Made by a program: the position numbers and the translations under genes. From Roseivirga pacifica (GTDB taxonomy: Bacteria > Bacteroidota > Bacteroidia > Cytophagales > Cyclobacteriaceae), in assembly GCF_900111145.1 (NCBI RefSeq), contig NZ_FOIR01000001.1, positions 7,501-71,500 of the forward strand: a DNA stretch of 64,000 bases. Direction: 5' to 3'. Position 1 is the first letter of the stretch, and each line of letters starts with the position of its first letter. The notes below the pieces were generated by a model. The model was given only the letters and a program-made list of their open reading frames with translations, did not search any database and was not told the DNA's origin. This document shows positions 58,721 to 64,000 of this stretch, piece after piece.

Positions 58721-59773
58721 TTATAGGTTTGACTTAAAGAAAGCCTCCAACTTATCGAATGGAATGTAGTCCTTATCTCCTCCATCATAGAGGTCCGTGT
58801 GTACTCCCCCCTCAATAATCACCAACTCTTTTGGTTCAGCAGCCGCCTTATAGGCATCTTCACTGAAATAGCGCGAATGAGCATCGGAACCTGCAATCAG
58901 GAGCATCGGACTTGGTGAAACCTCCTTGATATAGGTCATAATCGGCATATTCATTAATGAAATTGGAGTAGTCATCGTCCATGCGCCATTAGAGTTAATT
59001 GACCTTGGGTGAAAACCACGTTCCGTTTTATAGAAATCAAAGTAGTCCTTAACGAACTGTGGTTCATCACCTTTTATTTCACTTGGCAAACCTTGAGGAG
59101 CCATGGCCGGGGAACCGTTTTCTGCATCGGTCCAGCGCTGCTGACTCATTTGCTCTAACAAAGCGGTTCGCTGTTCAGGGGTAGTGGAATCAAAATAACC
59201 TTTGGCATTTACGCGAGACATATCATACATACTAGTAGTGGCCACTGCTTTTACACGCTTATCAGCGGCTGTAGCGTTGAGGGCAAACCCTCCAAAACCA
59301 CAAATACCAATTATCCCAATCTTTTCCCTATCGACTTGCCTGTGTAAGCCGAGAAAATCTACAGCGGCACTAAAATCTTCGGTATTAATATCTGGTGAAG
59401 CTACATTACGCGGCTCACCACCACTTTCTCCTGTATATGATGGGTCGAACGCCAGCACCGCAAATCCTCTTGCCGCCATTTCATTTGCATATAAACCTGA
59501 TGCTTGTTCTTTTACCGCACCAAAAGGCCCACTAATGGCCAATGCTGCCAATTTACCAGTACTGTCTTTTGGCAAGTACAAGTCGCCTGCTAACGTAATA
59601 CCATATCTGTTTTTAAAAGTAACAGACTCTCTAATTACCTTATCACTCAACTCAAAAATATATTGATCTTCACTCTTAGTCATTTCCTTATCATTTAGAT
59701 TTTCCTTGTATAAATTATCGCTGGCTTGCCCAACTAGTAAGAGTAAGCCAAGGGTTATTGATCGTACGCTCAT
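58721..59773 (-). CDS. Alpha/beta hydrolase, dienelactone-hydrolase-like, exported
   Basis: An N-terminal hydrophobic signal (ITLGLLLLVGQAS) precedes an alpha/beta-hydrolase domain. The nucleophile elbow reads IGICGFGGFAL, so a Cys stands where most esterases have Ser, as in dienelactone hydrolases. The acid Asp is in LIAGSDAHSR and the His in IIEGGVHTDLYDGG. 350 residues. The neighbours, a cupin lipoprotein 11 bases upstream and a tautomerase 17 bases downstream, suggest one operon under the AraC regulator. Confidence 0.85.
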   Translation of the reverse strand: MSVRSITLGLLLLVGQASDNLYKENLNDKEMTKSEDQYIFELSDKVIRESVTFKNRYGITLAGDLYLPKDSTGKLAALAISGPFGAVKEQASGLYANEMAARGFAVLAFDPSYTGESGGEPRNVASPDINTEDFSAAVDFLGLHRQVDREKIGIIGICGFGGFALNATAADKRVKAVATTSMYDMSRVNAKGYFDSTTPEQRTALLEQMSQQRWTDAENGSPAMAPQGLPSEIKGDEPQFVKDYFDFYKTERGFHPRSINSNGAWTMTTPISLMNMPIMTYIKEVSPSPMLLIAGSDAHSRYFSEDAYKAAAEPKELVIIEGGVHTDLYDGGDKDYIPFDKLEAFFKSNL

Positions 59774-59784
59774 ATATATTTTGT

Positions 59785-60291
59785 TTAGTTTCCGTATTGT
59801 ACATCGGTCACGGCTTCCATCCAGTTTACCACACCTTTTTCAGTATTAGGAACTATATAAAGCTGTTGCATACCCATCTCAGGACTAGCCCCATGCCAGT
59901 GCTTTTTATTTGGAGGGCAAACAGCAATGTCTCCCTTCTTTAGTTCTTGAAGTGATTCACCTTCTATTTGGTGATATCCCTTCCCATCAGTAATGATTAA
60001 GATTTGTCCAGCAGGATGTGTATGCCAGTTACTGCGTGCACCAGGTTCGAAATAGACATTACCCACCATGGTCGTAAGCTCTCTATCCATTACCAACGGA
60101 TAGTTGTAAGCTGCTCCAGTAAATGTCTCTGAAGAACCCCGTTGACCTTTCGGGAAAATGAAGTTGAGTTGTTCTGCTTCCCCAGCTTGCTCTATGTGCC
60201 TATTGCACGCAGATAACCCGAAGAATGGCAGAAGAATAACAAGTATTAATGCAATTAGCTTTAGCGACCCTAGTTTGCTCTTTATATCCAT
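59785..60291 (-). CDS. Cupin-domain lipoprotein
   Basis: A lipoprotein signal ending GLSAC (Cys29 from ATG 60291) leads to a single cupin domain. Motif 1 is NWHTHPAGQILIITDGKG, with the two metal-binding His, and motif 2 is GDIAVCPPNKKHWHGASP. It resembles the cupins paired with carboxymuconolactone-decarboxylase proteins, but that partner is not visible. 168 residues. It has its own -7 box at 60317-60324 in addition to any read-through from the AraC gene. Confidence 0.87.
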   Translation of the reverse strand: MDIKSKLGSLKLIALILVILLPFFGLSACNRHIEQAGEAEQLNFIFPKGQRGSSETFTGAAYNYPLVMDRELTTMVGNVYFEPGARSNWHTHPAGQILIITDGKGYHQIEGESLQELKKGDIAVCPPNKKHWHGASPEMGMQQLYIVPNTEKGVVNWMEAVTDVQYGN

Positions 60292-60316
60292 TGTCCAATG
60301 ATTTTAAAACCTTAGA

Positions 60317-60324
60317 CAAAGGTA
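60317..60324 (-). promoter_or_regulatory. Candidate -7 box TACCTTTG for the cupin-hydrolase-tautomerase operon
   Basis: A minus-strand full match to TAnnTTTG, 25 bases before the cupin ATG. The -33 region is poor, which fits a promoter needing an activator such as the AraC protein encoded next to it. Confidence 0.5.
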
Positions 60325-60376
60325 GATTACGAACCGCCTTAAGGGTTAATGATTATCAAACCAGAAATTAAGAAAT

Positions 60377-61255
60377 TCAAACCACTAGAGACCTAGCCTC
60401 TTTTGGAGTTTGTCCAGTTTGCCTTTTAAAAAAATTATTGAAGTAAGTTGGGTATTCAAAACCCAGTGCATAAGCTATCTCACTAATATTCCAATTAGTG
60501 TGTTGAAGCATAGCCTTAGCCTCAGTTATAATACGCTCGGCAATGTGCGAAGAAGTTGGCCTTCCAGTAACCTCTTTAATTGCACGATTAAGGTAGTTAA
60601 CATGTACCGAAAGCTGATCAGCATAATGCTGAGCCGAAGTAAGTTTTAATGGGTCACTAGCCGTCTCGATTGGAAACTGTCGTTCTAAAAGCTCCAAAAA
60701 AACATTGGTCAAACGTGCTGCTGCATTACCCTCACTGTTTTGATTCTGAGCAGGCTGAAGCTTCATGGCCTCATGCAAGATAAGGTGGATGTAGTTTCTA
60801 ATCACCTCATCTTTATGCAGGTATTCTGATTGCTGCTCCTCTATCATCTTCTGAAAAATGGTATTCAAAAATGCTCTTTGGGTTGTAGTAATTTCCAGAA
60901 TTGGGGTTCCACCAATTTTAAACAAAGGTGATTTTTGCAATACCTCGGAACGTTCAGACAAATGCAGAAAATCCTCAGAGAACAGCACAGTATAACCTAC
61001 ATAGCTAGTTGAAATTGTTTCCCAAGAATAGGGGATATGAGGATTACCAAAGAAAAGTACCGTACCTTCTTGCTCAAAGCCTCTATCAGCATAGTGAATT
61101 ACGCTTTTACCTGTGGTGAGACAGATTTTGTAAAAATCCTTCCTACTATAGGTTCGTGTAGCATTTCCATCACTCTCTATCTGAAAAACATTGAAACCTC
61201 TCAACTTCAATTCGCTATTAAAGTCCGAAACTGACCTCTCTGTCTTAATCGCCAT
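60377..61255 (-). CDS. AraC family transcriptional regulator
   Basis: The N-terminal cupin-like sensing domain (GTVLFFGNPHIPYSWETIS) is followed by the two-helix-turn-helix AraC DNA-binding domain. HVNYLNRAIKEVTGRPTSSH is the first recognition part and ISEIAYALGFEYPTYFNNFFKRQTGQTPKEAR the second. 292 residues, normal. It lies 85 bases upstream of the cupin-hydrolase-tautomerase run on the same strand, and probably activates it in response to a small molecule. The -7 box at 61260-61267 ends 4 bases from the ATG. Confidence 0.93.
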   Translation of the reverse strand: MAIKTERSVSDFNSELKLRGFNVFQIESDGNATRTYSRKDFYKICLTTGKSVIHYADRGFEQEGTVLFFGNPHIPYSWETISTSYVGYTVLFSEDFLHLSERSEVLQKSPLFKIGGTPILEITTTQRAFLNTIFQKMIEEQQSEYLHKDEVIRNYIHLILHEAMKLQPAQNQNSEGNAAARLTNVFLELLERQFPIETASDPLKLTSAQHYADQLSVHVNYLNRAIKEVTGRPTSSHIAERIITEAKAMLQHTNWNISEIAYALGFEYPTYFNNFFKRQTGQTPKEARSLVV

Positions 61256-61259
61256 GCCA

Positions 61260-61267
61260 CAAAGTTA
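61260..61267 (-). promoter_or_regulatory. Candidate -7 box TAACTTTG for the AraC gene
   Basis: A minus-strand match to TAnnTTTG 4 bases before the ATG at 61255, which would give a leaderless or nearly leaderless transcript. Confidence 0.5.
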
Positions 61268-61310
61268 ATAAATTCAAACCACCACTCATATAGCTACGAA
61301 TTATAGCCGA

Positions 61311-61340
61311 ACAAAAAAGGCTACCGATTGGTAGCCTTTT
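61311..61340 (-). terminator. Terminator of clpC
   Basis: GGCTACC (61319-61325) and GGTAGCC (61330-61336), with T runs on both strands. It lies 20 bases after the clpC stop. Confidence 0.88.
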
Positions 61341-61360
61341 AAAATCCATTTTAGGATGTT

Positions 61361-63922
61361 TTATTCTGCAGAGTCTTCCTCTTTCTTTTTAGGAGTTCTC
61401 TTTTTCTTCACTTTAAGCTTAAGCTCCTCAGACTTGCCATCATGGTCGGCCTGAAGTGTATCACCTTCGTTGACATCGCCTTTCAAAATTTCCTCGGCAA
61501 TTTGATCTTCCAAGTACTTCTGAATTGCTCTGTTCAGCGGTCGAGCACCGTATTGTGGATCGAAGCCTTTCTCTGCCAAGAAGTCTTTTGCCTTCTCAGT
61601 AAGTGAAATTTTGTAGCCCATAGCTTCCACTCTGCTCAACAGCTTCTTAAGCGTAATATCTATGATCTTGTGAATATCCTCTCTTCCTAGCGAGTTGAAG
61701 ATGATCACATCGTCAAGACGGTTAAGGAATTCAGGGCTGAAAGTTTTCTTCAAAGCCTTCTGAATGGTATCCTTCATTACAACCTCTTCATTATCGCGCT
61801 TGGTTTGAGTAGCGAAACCAATTCCAGAACCGAAGTCCTTAAGGTCGCGCACACCAATATTCGATGTCATGATAATGATGGTGTTTCTGAAATCTACTCT
61901 TCTACCCAATCCATCAGTCAAAATCCCATCGTCCAATACTTGGAGTAGGATATTGAATACATCTGGGTGAGCTTTCTCAATCTCATCGAGCAATACTACA
62001 GAGTATGGCTTTCTACGTACCTTCTCTGTTAGCTGACCACCTTCTTCGTAACCAACATAGCCCGGAGGGGCCCCCACAAGTCTCGACACAGAGAATTTCT
62101 CCATGTATTCAGACATATCGATACGCACCAAAGAGTCTTCTTTGTCGAACAAGTAAGTAGAAAGTACCTTAGCCAATTCGGTTTTACCCACACCAGTAGG
62201 CCCCAAGAACACAAATGTTCCGATTGGCTTTGCAGGATCCTTCAAACCAACTCTTGTACGCTGAATTGCTTTTGTAAGCTTCTTAATCGCCTCTTCTTGA
62301 CCAATTACTTTACCAGTCAATTGCTCGGCCATTCCAACAAGCTTCTCCTGCTCATTTTGAGCAACGCGCTTGGTTGGCACACCGGTCATCATAGCGATTA
62401 CCTCTGCAACATTATCTTCGTCAACCGTGTAACGTTTCGACTTGCTCTCTTCTTCCCACTTGGCTTTCGCCTTGTCTAGTTGGTCGATAAGTTTTTTCTC
62501 CTTATCTCTCAATTGAGCAGCCTCTTCATATTTCTGGCTTTTTACTACTCGGTTCTTCTCCTTCTTCACATCCTCAATAGCTTCTTCAAGCTCCACAATA
62601 TCTTCCGGAACATGAATATTATTGATATGAACACGAGCACCAGCCTCATCCAAAACGTCAATGGCCTTATCTGGTAAGAAACGATCTGAAATGTATCTAT
62701 CTGAAAGCGAAACACAAGCTTTGATGGCATCCTCAGTATAATTCACATGGTGATGCTCCTCGTATTTCTCTTTGATATTATCCAAAATCTGGATGGTTTC
62801 TTCAGGCGTAGTAGGGTCTACCATTACCTGCTGAAAACGCCTGGCCAAAGCGCCATCTTTCTCAATATACTGACGGTACTCATCGAGTGTAGTCGCACCA
62901 ATACATTGGATTTCGCCACGGGCCAAAGCCGGCTTAAACATGTTTGAGGCATCTAACGAACCGCTAGCCCCACCAGCACCAACAATGGTGTGCAACTCAT
63001 CTATAAACAGAATTACATCTGGCGATTTTTCAAGCTCGTTCATTACGGCTTTCATGCGCTCCTCAAACTGGCCACGGTATTTTGTACCTGCCACCAAAGA
63101 AGCCAAATCGAGCGTAACCACTCTTTTATTAAAGAGTACACGCGACACCTTCTTTTGAATAATTCTTAATGCAAGTCCTTCGGCAATGGCACTTTTACCT
63201 ACACCTGGCTCACCAATTAGTATTGGGTTGTTTTTCTTTCTTCTCGAAAGAATTTGCCCAACACGTTCTATTTCTTTCTCACGCCCTACAATCGGGTCGA
63301 GTTTTCCATCTTCAGCATACTTGGTTAAATCGCGACCGAAGTTATCGAGCACTGGCGTACGCGATTTCTCGCCTCCTTTGCCCGCAGGCCTTTCCGCAGA
63401 ACCTCCGCCTGAACCGCTACCGCTACCAAACATTCTGCCCGATTCCTCATCAGGCTCGTCAGTATCTGAAGAAGCTATAGGGTTATCAGTTTGATATTCC
63501 AACATCTCTTTTACCACTTCATAGTTTACATCGAATTTCTCTAAGATCTGCGTTGCAATATTATCCTCATCTCTCAGGATAGAAAGCAACAAATGCTCAG
63601 TACCGATCAACTGACTTTTAAATATTTTAGCCTCTAAGTATGTGATTTTCAATACTTTTTCTGACTGACGGGTTAAAGGAATGTTAGCCAGATTTTTTAC
63701 GTTATGGTTAGCTGTTCCTTTAGTAGCTCGCTCTACGGCTTCTCTAAGTTCTTCCAAAGAGGTGCCCAATTTTTTAAGGATGCTCACCGCAACCCCTTCT
63801 CCTTCACGAATCATTCCAAGTAAAAGATGTTCGGTTCCGATATAGTCGTGCCCTAACCTTAAGGCCTCCTCTCGACTAAGTGAAATAACCTCTTTTACTC
63901 TATTTGAAAATTTTGCTTCCAT
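61361..63922 (-). CDS. clpC: ATP-dependent Clp protease ATP-binding subunit ClpC
   Basis: A two-ring AAA+ unfoldase that works with ClpP. Two Clp N-terminal repeats occupy about residues 1-145 ([20 protein letters not shown] is repeated in kind as [17 protein letters not shown]). Walker A of ring one is [13 protein letters not shown], and of ring two [12 protein letters not shown]. Between them a UVR/coiled-coil segment ([18 protein letters not shown]) marks ClpC rather than ClpB or ClpA. A Gly/Ser-rich linker ([10 protein letters not shown]) lies near residue 170. 853 residues with a Lys/Glu-rich tail. It starts at ATG 63922. The cognate clpP is at 4523. Confidence 0.97.
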   Translation of the reverse strand: MEAKFSNRVKEVISLSREEALRLGHDYIGTEHLLLGMIREGEGVAVSILKKLGTSLEELREAVERATKGTANHNVKNLANIPLTRQSEKVLKITYLEAKIFKSQLIGTEHLLLSILRDEDNIATQILEKFDVNYEVVKEMLEYQTDNPIASSDTDEPDEESGRMFGSGSGSGGGSAERPAGKGGEKSRTPVLDNFGRDLTKYAEDGKLDPIVGREKEIERVGQILSRRKKNNPILIGEPGVGKSAIAEGLALRIIQKKVSRVLFNKRVVTLDLASLVAGTKYRGQFEERMKAVMNELEKSPDVILFIDELHTIVGAGGASGSLDASNMFKPALARGEIQCIGATTLDEYRQYIEKDGALARRFQQVMVDPTTPEETIQILDNIKEKYEEHHHVNYTEDAIKACVSLSDRYISDRFLPDKAIDVLDEAGARVHINNIHVPEDIVELEEAIEDVKKEKNRVVKSQKYEEAAQLRDKEKKLIDQLDKAKAKWEEESKSKRYTVDEDNVAEVIAMMTGVPTKRVAQNEQEKLVGMAEQLTGKVIGQEEAIKKLTKAIQRTRVGLKDPAKPIGTFVFLGPTGVGKTELAKVLSTYLFDKEDSLVRIDMSEYMEKFSVSRLVGAPPGYVGYEEGGQLTEKVRRKPYSVVLLDEIEKAHPDVFNILLQVLDDGILTDGLGRRVDFRNTIIIMTSNIGVRDLKDFGSGIGFATQTKRDNEEVVMKDTIQKALKKTFSPEFLNRLDDVIIFNSLGREDIHKIIDITLKKLLSRVEAMGYKISLTEKAKDFLAEKGFDPQYGARPLNRAIQKYLEDQIAEEILKGDVNEGDTLQADHDGKSEELKLKVKKKRTPKKKEEDSAE

Positions 63923-64000
63923 TTAATGCCTTTCTAGTTGGTATTATTTGAATTACCAAACCACAATCAATATAAGAAGATATCATTTATGATTCAGTAG

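Noticed and set aside
63940-63957. Near-palindrome upstream of clpC (GGTA...TACC)
   Set aside because: Only the outer four bases and one inner pair match; too weak to call a CtsR- or HrcA-type site.

Overview
The window looks like a piece of a chromosome from the phylum Bacteroidota, most likely a marine Cytophagales relative (inference). The evidence is -7 promoter boxes of the form TAnnTTTG, no obvious Shine-Dalgarno sites, a long amidophosphoribosyltransferase of Bacteroidota type, DUF6090 and DUF2723 proteins, and a moderate to low GC content. No rRNA, insertion sequence, phage or CRISPR array was seen. Most of the window is core metabolism and housekeeping.

Layout. 1-6.4 kb: STAS protein (partial), Fur-family regulator and the (p)ppGpp enzyme Rel on the minus strand; tRNA-Leu, trigger factor, ClpP and ClpX on the plus strand. 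6.4-11.6 kb: PTPS/QueD, HldD heptose epimerase, an anti-sigma/ECF sigma pair downstream of lpd, and fabG. 11.7-18.7 kb: a vWA-type membrane protein, TPR lipoprotein, DoxX, DUF6090 protein, an Lrp regulator divergent from a methionine gamma-lyase-type enzyme, and an esterase. 18.8-26.8 kb: PadR plus FtsX-type permease, conserved small proteins, class IV aminotransferase, membrane DnaJ, ThiL, methylmalonyl-CoA epimerase and an A-type Fe-S carrier. 26.9-43.6 kb: purF and the complex I genes on the minus strand, in two blocks: nuoABCD behind a LON-domain gene, and nuoH-four-helix-bundle-nuoIJKLMN followed by purF. Between the blocks are a lipoprotein gene, murI, tRNA-Lys and a TPR/SH3 gene; nuoE, nuoF and nuoG are not in the window. 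43.6-54.2 kb: icd, panB, mscS, pyrR-type gene, a second Lrp, a TPR protein, a DUF2723 glycosyltransferase-like protein and an alpha-hydroxy-acid oxidase. 54.2-64 kb: GH43 lipoprotein, ferredoxin reductase with 2Fe-2S ferredoxin, an AraC-cupin-hydrolase-tautomerase cluster, and clpC.

Points that deserve a second look: complex I lacks its NADH-input genes here; NuoI carries a repetitive Lys/Pro-rich C-terminal tail of about 168 residues; a four-helix-bundle (23S intervening-sequence type) gene sits inside the nuo operon between inverted repeats. There are also a perfect 30-bp palindrome next to a TPR lipoprotein start codon, a clpP promoter nested in the trigger factor terminator, an ECF sigma gene with no ordinary start codon, a degenerate 7-base periodic intergenic repeat, and a palindrome-dense 369-base gap.
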